From Marinobacterium iners DSM 11526 (GTDB lineage Bacteria > Pseudomonadota > Gammaproteobacteria > Pseudomonadales > Balneatricaceae): DNA of 64,000 bases. Of this stretch, positions 1 to 7,915 are shown one piece after another. How positions within the stretch are numbered: the stretch's first letter is position 1; each line of letters begins with the position of its first letter. The stretch is taken from positions 104,744 to 168,743 of the forward strand of contig NZ_FNRJ01000006.1 of assembly GCF_900107855.1 (NCBI RefSeq). The letters run 5' to 3'. The translations under genes and the position numbers were made by a program. Under the pieces are notes generated by a model. That model did no database searches, was not told where the DNA came from, and saw nothing but the letters and a program-made list of their open reading frames with translations.

Positions 1-422
1 GGGCCATTCCAATGGCGTTTACCGCCACTCAGGAAGCACTGCCGCTGACCGCCTGGCTGCTCTACCTGGCCAAGCTGCTCTGGACCGTGGCCTATGACAC
101 CCAGTATGCCATGGTGGATCGTGACGATGACCTGAAAATTGGCGTCAAATCCACTGCAGTGCTGTTTGGCCGCCACGACCGTCTCATCATCGCCCTGCTG
201 CAACTGGCCACTCTGGTAGTGATGCTCTGGGTAGGTCAGATTGAGCAACTGGGGCTCTGGTATTGGCTGGGGCTGGCCGGTGCCGCCACCCTGTTTGTCT
301 ACCAGCACTGGCTGATCCGCGCCCGCGAACGGATGCCCTGCTTCCGCGCCTTCCTCAACAACCACTATGCCGAGCTGTTGGTGCTGCTCGGCCTGATACT
401 GGAATACGCGCTGCGCACCTGA
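1..422 (+). CDS. ubiA: 4-hydroxybenzoate polyprenyltransferase UbiA, C-terminal part (5' end outside window)
   Basis: Attaches the polyprenyl tail to 4-hydroxybenzoate in ubiquinone synthesis, in the inner membrane. The reading frame is open from base 3, and about 139 C-terminal residues are visible. It contains the second aspartate-rich motif of the UbiA family (YDTQYAMVDRDDD, about residues 29-41 of the visible part), which binds Mg-diphosphate, followed by hydrophobic helices. The segment matches E. coli UbiA closely in my memory (IPMAF, VDRDDD, GIKSTA, FKAFMNN-like stretches). The gene is truncated only by the window edge. In Pseudomonas ubiA also lies directly upstream of phoB, which supports the call. 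Confidence 0.93.
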   Translation, partial: AIPMAFTATQEALPLTAWLLYLAKLLWTVAYDTQYAMVDRDDDLKIGVKSTAVLFGRHDRLIIALLQLATLVVMLWVGQIEQLGLWYWLGLAGAATLFVYQHWLIRARERMPCFRAFLNNHYAELLVLLGLILEYALRT

Positions 423-454
423 GCCGACACTGACAAGTGAAAGAAAATCTGCCA

Positions 455-490
455 ATGTCATATTTGTGTAACCAAAACGTCTTGTAATAC
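455..490 (+). promoter_or_regulatory. Candidate Pho box and -10 element for phoBR
   Basis: Two 7-base half sites, ATGTCAT (455-461) and GTGTAAC (466-472), are separated by the AT-rich 4-mer ATTT, the layout of a PhoB box (consensus CTGTCAT-N4-CTGTCAT). A TAATAC -10 element starts 12 bases later at 485. The first half site matches 6 of 7 bases and the second is weaker. This suggests autoregulation of phoBR as in other gammaproteobacteria; it is inferred from sequence only. Confidence 0.45.
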
Positions 491-527
491 CAGACTCTGA
501 TTAAATGTCTGTAAAAGAGGCAGAAAC

Positions 528-1223
528 ATGTCTGCGTCCAAACGCGTACTGATCGTTGATGACGAAGCACCGATCCGCGAAATGATTGCGGTAGCATTGG
601 AGATGGCAGGTTACGAATGTGATGAGGCAGACAGTGCCCAGTCCGCTCATGCCCGCATCGTCGATAACAAACCCGATATGCTGTTGCTGGACTGGATGAT
701 GCCCGGTACCAGCGGTATCGAGTTCGCCCGCCGCCTGCGCAAGGATGAAGTGACGGCTGACATCCCGATCATCATGCTGACTGCAAAGGCCGATGAGGAC
801 AACAAGATTCAGGGGCTGGAAGCCGGTGTGGATGACTACATCACCAAGCCGTTCTCGCCACGTGAGCTGGTCGCACGACTCAAGGCCGTGCTGCGCCGCG
901 CCACACCCAAGGGGGTGGAAGAGCCGGTCACGGTGGACAGTCTGACTCTGGACCCTGTTTCGCATCGCGTTACTGCAGAGAGCCGACCGCTGGAGCTTGG
1001 GCCAACCGAATTTCGCCTGCTGCAGTTTTTCATGACACATCCGGATCGTGCCTATACCCGCAGCCAGCTGCTGGATATGGTGTGGGGCGGCAATGTATAT
1101 GTGGAAGAGCGTACCGTCGATGTCCACATTCGCCGCCTGCGCAAGGCGTTGGGCGAGCGTCACGACTATCTGGTACAGACGGTACGTGGCACCGGATATC
1201 GTTTCTCGGCACAGGTGGCCTGA
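528..1223 (+). CDS. phoB: Phosphate-regulon response regulator PhoB
   Basis: OmpR-family transcription factor that activates phosphate-starvation genes after phosphorylation by PhoR. It has 231 residues, close to the family length of about 229. The N-terminal receiver shows the acidic pair D11-D12, phosphoacceptor D55 (LLLDWMMPG), T85 and K107. The C-terminal winged helix carries the recognition helix region ([16 protein letters not shown]) and ends GTGYRFS. The start at 528 follows a purine-rich AGAGG. The kinase gene phoR begins 45 bases downstream, so the pair is co-transcribed. A possible Pho box lies upstream. Confidence 0.95.
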   Translation: MSASKRVLIVDDEAPIREMIAVALEMAGYECDEADSAQSAHARIVDNKPDMLLLDWMMPGTSGIEFARRLRKDEVTADIPIIMLTAKADEDNKIQGLEAGVDDYITKPFSPRELVARLKAVLRRATPKGVEEPVTVDSLTLDPVSHRVTAESRPLELGPTEFRLLQFFMTHPDRAYTRSQLLDMVWGGNVYVEERTVDVHIRRLRKALGERHDYLVQTVRGTGYRFSAQVA

Positions 1224-1268
1224 TCGGCTTCGGTCACCACATTCACAGGATCGGAATGGAATGACTTC

Positions 1269-2567
1269 ATGCACATAGCGCGGCACTCGCTGCTGATGAG
1301 CCTGCTGCTCAGTGCCGGTCTGGGCCTGATTCTGGGTGCGGTGCTGGGCTTCCCGATTGCCGGCATCACCCTTGGCATGATCGTGTGGGCCGTGATTCAG
1401 ATCCGTCGCTTCAATGTCCTGCGTGAGTGGCTGGTCGGCGATACATCTGAAGAGCCACCCGAGCTGCCCGGTGCCTGGGGCGAAATTCTGGACGCGTTGG
1501 CACGCATGCAAAAGCGCACTCAGGCACGCGAAGCTTCTTTGCGCAACGTCATCTCACGCTTTCAGCAGTCTTCAGCGGCCCTGCCCGATGCAGTCATCAT
1601 CATCGATCGCAACAATAACCTGGAATGGTGGAATCTGGCCGCCGAGCGGCTGCTTGGGCTGCGTCATGCATCCGACCGAGGCAAGCCGCTGCTGAATCTG
1701 GTACGTGATCCCGTATTTGTGGATTACTACCGCAAGGGCCGCTATCAGGAGCCGCTGGAGCTGCCATCACCGCTGGGCGGCGATACCCGACTGCAGTATC
1801 AGATCAGCCTTTTTGGCGCGGATGATCGCCTGCTGGTGGCCCGTGACATCACCCGACTGACCCAGCTGGAGCAGACTCGGCAGAACTTCGTGGCCAACGC
1901 ATCGCATGAACTGCGCACCCCACTGACGGTCATTCGGGGTTACCTTGAAACCTTCCTCGATCAGGACCTGCCCAAACCGCTGATGCGGGGGCTCAGTCAA
2001 ATGCAACAGCAAGCGCGACGAATGGAAAACCTGGTCCAGGATCTGTTGCTGCTGTCGCGACTGGAGGCCACCTCACGTCAGGCCGCCACGCTCAAACCAG
2101 TGCTGATCCAAAGCCTGATCAGCCATATCCATGAAGATGCCGTTACCCTGTCAGGAGAGCGTCAGCATCAATTCGAGCTGCAGATAGATCCACAACATGA
2201 CCTGCTGGGTGTTCCGGCAGAGCTACAGAGTGCGCTGTCCAATCTGGTGTTTAATGCCGTGCGTTATACGCCCGATGAGGGCCATATCCTGATCCGCTGG
2301 TGGGCTGATGCCAAAGGCGGCCATTTCAGTGTGACTGACAGCGGTATCGGGATAGAAGCACGCCACATTCCTCACCTCACCGAGCGTTTCTATCGCGTGG
2401 ACGACAGCCGCTCGTCCGCCAGTGGCGGTACCGGGCTTGGGCTGGCCATCGTCAAGCATGTATTGATGCGCCTTGGCGCCCGGCTGGAGATCGACAGTAA
2501 GCCCGGCAGGGGCAGCTGCTTCAGCTGCCATTTCCCCGCTGAGCTGGTAGTGCCGCCCCGGGATTGA
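1269..2567 (+). CDS. phoR: Phosphate-regulon sensor histidine kinase PhoR
   Basis: Membrane sensor kinase that controls PhoB. It has 432 residues (E. coli 431). Two close hydrophobic segments lie at residues about 9-45, followed by a charged linker, a PAS domain (about 95-200, beginning around LPDAVIIID), a HisKA domain with phosphoaccepting H213 in NASHELRTPL, and a HATPase domain with an N box (NLVFNAVRYTP), DSGIGIE and GGTGLGLAI. As in other PhoR proteins there is no large periplasmic sensor; phosphate status is thought to be read through the Pst transporter and PhoU, which are not in the window. Its last 47 bases overlap the end of convergent cysZ. Confidence 0.95.
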   Translation: MHIARHSLLMSLLLSAGLGLILGAVLGFPIAGITLGMIVWAVIQIRRFNVLREWLVGDTSEEPPELPGAWGEILDALARMQKRTQAREASLRNVISRFQQSSAALPDAVIIIDRNNNLEWWNLAAERLLGLRHASDRGKPLLNLVRDPVFVDYYRKGRYQEPLELPSPLGGDTRLQYQISLFGADDRLLVARDITRLTQLEQTRQNFVANASHELRTPLTVIRGYLETFLDQDLPKPLMRGLSQMQQQARRMENLVQDLLLLSRLEATSRQAATLKPVLIQSLISHIHEDAVTLSGERQHQFELQIDPQHDLLGVPAELQSALSNLVFNAVRYTPDEGHILIRWWADAKGGHFSVTDSGIGIEARHIPHLTERFYRVDDSRSSASGGTGLGLAIVKHVLMRLGARLEIDSKPGRGSCFSCHFPAELVVPPRD

Positions 2568-3306
2568 TATCCCTGGCTTCGGCGGCATACTCCTCCACCC
2601 AGAAAATAGTCGCGCCCACAACCGCCGCCGGCATCAAAAACAGATTCAGCACCGGCACCAGCATACCCAGCTGAACCAGCCCGCCAAACCCGATCGACGT
2701 TACTCGACGCGCCTTCATCAACTGCTTCATCTGTGGAAAGCTGACCTTGTTGTTGTCCATCGGGTAATCGCAGTATTGAATCGACATCATCCAGGCCCCG
2801 AACAGAAACCAAAGCAGTGGCGAGAGCAGATTCAGGCCCGGTATAAACGTAATCAACAGCAACAGCAGAAAGCGTGGCAGATAGTAGCCCAGCTTCTGCA
2901 GCTCCCGCTGCAGCGCCCGTGGAATCATCGCCAGCACCGCGCCCCAGCCCTCATCCACCAGCGGGGCACCGCGCAGCCTATGCTCCACCTTTTCGGCCAG
3001 AAAGCCGTTAAAGGGCGCTGCTATCAGATTGGCCACGATGGAAAAGCCGTAATACACCCCCACCATCACCACCAGGGCAAACAGGGGCCAGAAAAGCCAA
3101 TAGAGAAAACCGGCCCAGTCCGGCAGATATCCCAACCCATACTCGACCCAGTGGGTGAATTGCTGAATCAGCAGCCAAATGGCGGCAATAAACAGCAACA
3201 GGTTGATCAGCAGCGGTACCAGCACAAAACGCCGAATACCCGGTTGCGGCAGCATGGCCGCTCCACGCAGCAGATAACTGCCGCCACGTATGGGGTTTCC
3301 CTTCAT
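2521..3306 (-). CDS. cysZ: Sulfate transporter CysZ
   Basis: Inner-membrane sulfate permease that supplies the cysteine biosynthesis pathway. It has 261 residues (E. coli 253), with several long hydrophobic stretches and typical family features: N-terminal GGSYLLRGAAMLPQPGIR, a central amphipathic region, and the YCDYPMDNNK motif near residue 180. The start at 3306 is preceded by a clear AGGAGG. The C-terminal coding end overlaps the end of phoR by 47 bases on the opposite strand. It is a single gene transcribed divergently from the oxidoreductase at 3428. Confidence 0.9.
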   Translation of the reverse strand: MKGNPIRGGSYLLRGAAMLPQPGIRRFVLVPLLINLLLFIAAIWLLIQQFTHWVEYGLGYLPDWAGFLYWLFWPLFALVVMVGVYYGFSIVANLIAAPFNGFLAEKVEHRLRGAPLVDEGWGAVLAMIPRALQRELQKLGYYLPRFLLLLLITFIPGLNLLSPLLWFLFGAWMMSIQYCDYPMDNNKVSFPQMKQLMKARRVTSIGFGGLVQLGMLVPVLNLFLMPAAVVGATIFWVEEYAAEARDINPGAALPAQRGNGS

Positions 3307-3427
3307 CTTGCCTCCTGAAGGTGATCACATAGCATTTGCCGACATGGCAGGATCACTTTACTCTTGGTATCAGTTAACGTTTGATGACGGCGGCTCACAC
3401 CAGCCGAACAATCCGGGGAGAGTACAC

Positions 3428-4366
3428 ATGAAAGCGATCCGTATCCACGCCTTTGGCGGGCCCGAAAACCTGCAGCTCAACGAGCTGGAACAGCCACAAC
3501 CGGGGCCGGGTGAGGTACTGATCCGCAACCACGCGGCCGGAGTGAACCCGATCGACTGGAAAACCTGCTCCGGTGGTGGCGCCAGCAGTTTCATTGAAGC
3601 CCTGCCCTTTTGCCCCGGTTGGGAGTTCGCCGGCCGTGTTGAAGCTCTGGGTGACGGCGTCAACAACGTGCGTCAGGGTGATGAAGTCATGGGGTTTATC
3701 CGCTTTCCGCAGCCGGCCGGCTGCTATGCCGAGTATCTGATCGCCCCGGCTGACCAGATCTGTCAGCGCCCCAGTGCACTGGATTCGGTAACCGCAGCAG
3801 GACTCGGACTGGCGGGCCTGACCGCCTGGCAAGCCCTGTTTGAAGCCGGTGAGCTAAAAGGAGGTCAGTCGGTTCTGGTACTCGCAGCTGCGGGCGGCGT
3901 CGGCCATCTGGCAGTACAACTGGCGAAGTGGAAAGGCGCCTATGTGATCGGCACAGCTTCACATGGCAACAAGGCATTCCTGCAAAGCCTGGGCTGTGAC
4001 GACATCATCGATTACCAGCGTCAGCAGGTAGACAACCTGATTCATGACGCTGACCTGATTATCGATGGTGTTGGCGGTGAAACGGCCATCCGTGCTCTGA
4101 GCTGTCTGCAGCCCCATGGCAAAATGATCACCCTGCCTTCCGTCACGGCTGCCGAGGTGATCGCGGCCGGTGAGGCCAAGGGGCTTAAAGTGAGCGGCAT
4201 TCGTGCCCGACCGGATGCCGGCCAGTTACATGAGCTGGCAATGCTGGCGTCCAGCGGCAAGGTGATGTTGAACCTGACCGACAACTTGCCGCTGGATCAG
4301 GCAGCCGAGGCACACCGCCTGAGCGCCACCGGGCATGTGCGCGGCAAACTGGTGTTAACCATCTGA
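3428..4366 (+). CDS. NADP-dependent quinone oxidoreductase / zinc-free MDR family oxidoreductase
   Basis: Medium-chain dehydrogenase/reductase of the quinone-oxidoreductase type, 312 residues. The start at 3428 (MKAIRIHAFGG) follows GGGGAG and fits the family N terminus; the upstream in-frame ATG at 3290 would overlap cysZ and is unlikely. The GroES-like domain spans about residues 1-125 and contains NHAAGVNPIDWK. The Rossmann fold follows, with a nucleotide-binding stretch AAAGGVGHLAVQLAK near residue 160. I see no structural or catalytic zinc cysteines, so it belongs to the zinc-independent branch. The natural substrate cannot be told from sequence. The last 12 bases overlap the convergent gene at 4355. 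Confidence 0.85.
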   Translation: MKAIRIHAFGGPENLQLNELEQPQPGPGEVLIRNHAAGVNPIDWKTCSGGGASSFIEALPFCPGWEFAGRVEALGDGVNNVRQGDEVMGFIRFPQPAGCYAEYLIAPADQICQRPSALDSVTAAGLGLAGLTAWQALFEAGELKGGQSVLVLAAAGGVGHLAVQLAKWKGAYVIGTASHGNKAFLQSLGCDDIIDYQRQQVDNLIHDADLIIDGVGGETAIRALSCLQPHGKMITLPSVTAAEVIAAGEAKGLKVSGIRARPDAGQLHELAMLASSGKVMLNLTDNLPLDQAAEAHRLSATGHVRGKLVLTI

Positions 4367-4852
4367 TTCGGGTTTAGGCAGGGATGCCGCCGTTTCATCT
4401 TCTGCCGGGCCACAGAACAGCTGCTGCTGACGCATCAGCAGGCGGCAGCCTTCGCCGCGAATGTTGCGGCCCCAACACTCATCCTTGGCCCAGGCCTTGT
4501 CATCTTCGGTCGGCTCTTCACGAAAACCCGGTACCGCTTCGCAGAAACCCTCGCTGATCTGTGCGGTTTCCAGGCAGGCCCGGAGAAAGCGGCCATAGTT
4601 GACAGTGCAGTCAAACCCGGTACAGCCGTCAAAGTTGCTCAGGCTTTGCTCCAGACAGGTTTGCTGATTATTCAATCGACCGAACGCCAGCCCATCATTG
4701 CGCCAGTTGGCAGCCGCCTCGGCACGTTCGGCATTGAATTCGGCCAGCCACTCGGCCTTCATCGACTGCCACCAGCTCGGGTTGACCTGCCACAAAAACA
4801 GAACGAACAGCAGGGGCAGCACGACCAGTATCAGCAGAATTTTTTTCCACAT
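4355..4852 (-). CDS. Hypothetical membrane-anchored cysteine-rich protein
   Basis: A protein of 165 residues that I do not recognise. The start at 4852 (MWKKILLILVV) follows AGGAG. Residues about 3-24 form a hydrophobic N-terminal helix that looks like a membrane anchor, because there is no clear cleavage site. The remainder is hydrophilic and contains eight cysteines spread over about 110 residues (TCLEQ, DGCTG, FDCTV, RACLE, GFCEA, DECWG, GEGCR, LFCGP). An even number of cysteines in a predicted periplasmic domain suggests disulfide bonds. It is the last gene of a three-gene minus-strand operon with 4870 and the YjaG-like gene. Confidence 0.75.
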   Translation of the reverse strand: MWKKILLILVVLPLLFVLFLWQVNPSWWQSMKAEWLAEFNAERAEAAANWRNDGLAFGRLNNQQTCLEQSLSNFDGCTGFDCTVNYGRFLRACLETAQISEGFCEAVPGFREEPTEDDKAWAKDECWGRNIRGEGCRLLMRQQQLFCGPAEDETAASLPKPESDG

Positions 4853-4869
4853 GCAGAAACTCCTGAGGA

Positions 4870-5127
4870 TTAACGACGCCGGTACAGGCCTGCGATACAC
4901 AAAAGCAGCCCCAGCACTGAAAGCAGCATGCCACCGTTAACCAGCAGTGGGTGCCGCGCCATATAGGGTACAAAAGGGTGCTGCCGTTCGGTGTCACAGC
5001 GCGCTTCGATATAGTCCCAAGAGCCGCCACTGTCGAGACAGGCCTCGACCAGCGACAGGTCATACAGGTAAGCACCCATCAGCAGCATACCCGGCAACAC
5101 CAGCAATAACAGACCGAGCTTGAGCAT
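4870..5127 (-). CDS. Small hypothetical membrane protein
   Basis: A protein of 85 residues with two hydrophobic segments (about 2-22 and 60-80) around a hydrophilic loop. The loop holds two cysteines in a CLDSGGSW...RCD arrangement that probably faces the periplasm and could form a disulfide. It ends in RRR, consistent with a cytoplasmic C terminus. No family recognised. The start lies 2 bases after the stop of the YjaG-like gene and the stop lies 17 bases before the cysteine-rich gene, so all three are probably one transcript. Confidence 0.7.
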   Translation of the reverse strand: MLKLGLLLLVLPGMLLMGAYLYDLSLVEACLDSGGSWDYIEARCDTERQHPFVPYMARHPLLVNGGMLLSVLGLLLCIAGLYRRR

Positions 5128-5129
5128 GA

Positions 5130-5738
5130 TCAGTCGTCTTCGTCGCTGATGCCGATGTTGCTGACACCCTCATTGCGCGCCAACTCACGCAACTCGCGCA
5201 CAAATGCTGCACTCGGCTGTTTTTGATTCTGCAGCCGTTCGATCACTTCGTCACGAAAGCCATCTTCGGCCTGCATCAGCTCATGGGTATTGATTAGCCT
5301 GACCAGATCCTCGTCAGACAGCTCGTCATCACTTTCGGTGACTTCGATAAAGGTCGCCACACTTTCGCGGGACAGCTGGCCCACGTTAGCAGCCTCTGAG
5401 CGGTCTTTTTCCAGCAGGCAGTTGATAGTGGCATTCAGTGCTACGATCGCGTCCAGTGCCGGCAGGGCACCATACATGTCGTACTCATCCAGGTCCGGCA
5501 TGTTGGCTTCCACCTGATCCAGCTGGACCTCAAAGTTTACCCTGGCACCGGTGCCAGCCAGGCTATCCCAAACGCCATCCAGCAGCAGACGCATTCGAGC
5601 CGGGTCACCAAAGTTGACCAGCCGGGCAAAGAGGGCAAAGTTGGGGAACATACGCTCCGTCAGTGCCGCGGAAAAGGCGGTCAACTGCCAGGGTTCAAAT
5701 GTCTCCAGCTCGCGCTCCAGGTTCAGCATTTCGCTCAT
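5130..5738 (-). CDS. yjaG: YjaG family protein (DUF416)
   Basis: DUF416 protein of unknown biochemical function, 202 residues (E. coli YjaG 196). Matching landmarks are ERELETFEPWQLTAFSAAL near the start, ERMFPNFALF, the central NFEVQLDQ, DEYDMYGALPALDA and the terminal SNIGIS. The start at 5738 is preceded by GGAG and fits the family N terminus; an upstream in-frame ATG at 5861 would run into the divergent promoter of the TRAP genes. First gene of the operon with 4870 and 4355. The C terminus is acidic (SDEDD). Confidence 0.85.
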   Translation of the reverse strand: MSEMLNLERELETFEPWQLTAFSAALTERMFPNFALFARLVNFGDPARMRLLLDGVWDSLAGTGARVNFEVQLDQVEANMPDLDEYDMYGALPALDAIVALNATINCLLEKDRSEAANVGQLSRESVATFIEVTESDDELSDEDLVRLINTHELMQAEDGFRDEVIERLQNQKQPSAAFVRELRELARNEGVSNIGISDEDD

Positions 5739-5830
5739 CAGTGTCTCCGCTTGGGATGTGTTGAGGTCTATTGTACGGCACAGCCGGCTCAAGCTGTAGT
5801 CATCTGCATTAATGCCATACCAGACTTTAC

Positions 5831-5839
5831 TGATATACT
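5831..5839 (+). promoter_or_regulatory. Extended -10 promoter for the TRAP transporter genes
   Basis: TGATATACT forms an extended -10 element (TG at 5831-5832, TATACT at 5834-5839) about 40 bases upstream of the dctQ start. No good -35 hexamer is visible, as is common for extended -10 promoters. Sequence evidence only. Confidence 0.4.
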
Positions 5840-5877
5840 TTCGCACCGTTGTCACACTCACAGAATCGAGAAATACA

Positions 5878-6429
5878 ATGAGCCAATCTCATCCCGCTGC
5901 AGTGCTGGTGCGCTGCCTGGACTGCTTCAGTGAATGGACCGGGCGCACGGTCGCCTGGATGACCCTGCTGATGGTATTGGGTACCTTCGTTGTCGTCGTA
6001 CAGCGCTACGTGTTCAATCAGGGCAATACGGCACTGCAGGAATCCATCATTTACATGCACAGCCTGGTGTTTCTGCTGGGAGCTGCCTACACCCTGAAGC
6101 ACGACGGCCACGTGCGCGTGGACATCATTTATCGTCCGCTGGGCGAGAAGGGCAAGGCCTGGATAAACCTGTTCGGCACCCTGTTTCTGCTTATGCCGGT
6201 GTGCATTTTCATTTTCTGGATGTCCTGGGACTATGTAGCATCATCCTGGTCCATCAAGGAAGCCTCGCAAGAATCAGGCGGTCTGGCCTATCGCTATCTA
6301 CTTAAAACCGCACTACTCGTCATGCCTGCCATGATGATCCTGCAGGGACTGGCAGAACTGCTGCGCAGCCTTCTGGTGATCAGCGGCAACGCCCATCTGC
6401 CCGCTGCTGAAGAGGAGCACGCACTGTGA
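5878..6429 (+). CDS. TRAP transporter small permease subunit (DctQ type)
   Basis: Small membrane subunit of a tripartite ATP-independent periplasmic transporter, 183 residues with four hydrophobic helices. Family features include a conserved RYVFNQGNTALQESIIY stretch after helix 1 and HDGHVRVDIIYRPL after helix 2. The start at 5878 (MSQSHPAAV) is chosen because it gives the usual length; the in-frame ATG at 5812 precedes the likely promoter. The stop codon overlaps the GTG start of the large subunit (GTGA), so the two are translationally coupled. No periplasmic binding protein gene is adjacent. Confidence 0.85.
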   Translation: MSQSHPAAVLVRCLDCFSEWTGRTVAWMTLLMVLGTFVVVVQRYVFNQGNTALQESIIYMHSLVFLLGAAYTLKHDGHVRVDIIYRPLGEKGKAWINLFGTLFLLMPVCIFIFWMSWDYVASSWSIKEASQESGGLAYRYLLKTALLVMPAMMILQGLAELLRSLLVISGNAHLPAAEEEHAL

Positions 6430-7805
6430 TCGAGTATTTGCCTCTGCTGCTGTTTGTCGGCGCCATTTTAATTCTGCTGATGGGCTATTCCGTTGCCTTC
6501 GCGTTGGCCGGCACAGGCCTGTTGTTTGCCGGCGTCGGCATTTTGACCGGTCACTTTGACAGCGTGTTTCTGCAGGCTGTGCCCAACCGCATCTTCGGTG
6601 TGATGTACAACGAAGTCCTGATTGCGGTGCCTCTGTTCGTATTCATGGGGGTAATGCTGGAGAAATCGAAGATCGCCGAAGAGCTGCTGGATACCATGGC
6701 GGCGCTGTTCGGCTCCATGCGCGGCGGTCTCGGCATCTCGGTGACATTGGTGGGAATGCTGCTGGCCGCCAGTACCGGCATCGTGGGCGCTACGGTTGTG
6801 ACCATGGGGCTGCTGTCGCTGCCAACCATGCTGCGCCGGGGCTATGACCCGGCCGTTGCCACCGGTACCATCTGCGCCTCGGGCACGTTGGGCCAGATCA
6901 TTCCACCCTCAATCGTACTGGTGCTGTTGGGGGATGTGATCTCGTCTGCCTATCAACAGTCGCAGATCGATCGGGGCATTTTCTCGCCGGATACTGTCAC
7001 CGTGGGAGATCTGTTCCTTGGCGCGCTGATTCCGGGCCTACTGCTGGTGATCGCCTATATCGGCTACATGGTGTTTGTAGCGATCACCCGCCCCAAGGCG
7101 GTACCGGCCATTCCCGCTGAAGAGTTAAACCAGATCACCAACCTCTGGATGCGTGCATTGAAGGCTCTGCTGCCGCCTGTGCTGCTGATCGGGCTGGTAC
7201 TCGGGTCCATTCTGGGCGGCTTTGCGACGCCCACCGAGGCCGCCTCGGTGGGTGCTGTGGGTTCCATTCTGTTGGCGATGATGCGTCGGGCATTCAGCCT
7301 CAAAACCCTTCACGCAGTAATGCGCTCCACCACTCAGGTCAGTTCCATGGTGTTCATGATCCTGATTGGCGCATCAATCTTTTCGCTGGTATTCCGTGGC
7401 TACGGCGGTGACGAGATGGTGAGCGACTTCCTCACCGACTTGCCCGGTGGCGTTGTTGGCGCCATGGCCGTGGTGATGTTGATCGTGTTTCTGCTCGGTT
7501 TCTTCCTCGACTTCATCGAGATCACTTTTGTGGTGGTGCCGATTGTGGCGCCGATTCTGCTGAGCATGGGGCTGGACCCGATCTGGCTGGGTGTCATGCT
7601 GGCGATCAACCTGCAAACATCTTTCCTGACACCGCCATTTGGCTTTGCCCTGTTCTATCTGCGCGGGGTGGCGCCCGACAGCGTGTCCACCGGACAGATC
7701 TACAAGGGTGTGGTGCCGTTCATCATGATTCAGTTGCTGGTACTCGCGCTGATTTCCTGGCAGAGCGGGCTGGCTACCTGGCTGCCCAAACTCGTATATG
7801 GATAA
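6426..7805 (+). CDS. TRAP transporter large permease subunit (DctM type)
   Basis: Large membrane subunit that carries substrate together with sodium ions, 459 residues with about 12-13 hydrophobic helices. Conserved features include EVLIAVPLFVFMG, a glycine/serine-rich segment around residues 100-130, SGTLGQIIPPSIVLVLLG, TPTEAASVGAVG and the C-terminal NLQTSFLTPPFG. The start is GTG, overlapping the dctQ stop. The insertion around residues 175-195 and the overall sequence resemble the subgroup annotated in databases as mannitol/chloroaromatic type, but the substrate cannot be inferred. A hairpin followed by six T lies 25 bases downstream. Confidence 0.92.
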   Translation: MIEYLPLLLFVGAILILLMGYSVAFALAGTGLLFAGVGILTGHFDSVFLQAVPNRIFGVMYNEVLIAVPLFVFMGVMLEKSKIAEELLDTMAALFGSMRGGLGISVTLVGMLLAASTGIVGATVVTMGLLSLPTMLRRGYDPAVATGTICASGTLGQIIPPSIVLVLLGDVISSAYQQSQIDRGIFSPDTVTVGDLFLGALIPGLLLVIAYIGYMVFVAITRPKAVPAIPAEELNQITNLWMRALKALLPPVLLIGLVLGSILGGFATPTEAASVGAVGSILLAMMRRAFSLKTLHAVMRSTTQVSSMVFMILIGASIFSLVFRGYGGDEMVSDFLTDLPGGVVGAMAVVMLIVFLLGFFLDFIEITFVVVPIVAPILLSMGLDPIWLGVMLAINLQTSFLTPPFGFALFYLRGVAPDSVSTGQIYKGVVPFIMIQLLVLALISWQSGLATWLPKLVYG

Positions 7806-7830
7806 TTTCTCATGATCATCTGACGCAAGC

Positions 7831-7880
7831 AGCATTTACAAACGGATTTTTGTAAACCATGCTGAAGCTGCCTGTTTTTT
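7831..7880 (+). terminator. Probable rho-independent terminator after dctM
   Basis: The inverted repeat AGCATTTACAAA (7831-7842) pairs with TTTGTAAA-CC-ATGCT (7849-7863) with a two-base bulge. Six T follow at 7875-7880 after an 11-base gap. The gap makes it weaker than a classical terminator. Confidence 0.5.
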
Positions 7881-7915
7881 GACCACTTGGGCGTCACAGG
7901 AAAAGGATTGAAGCC

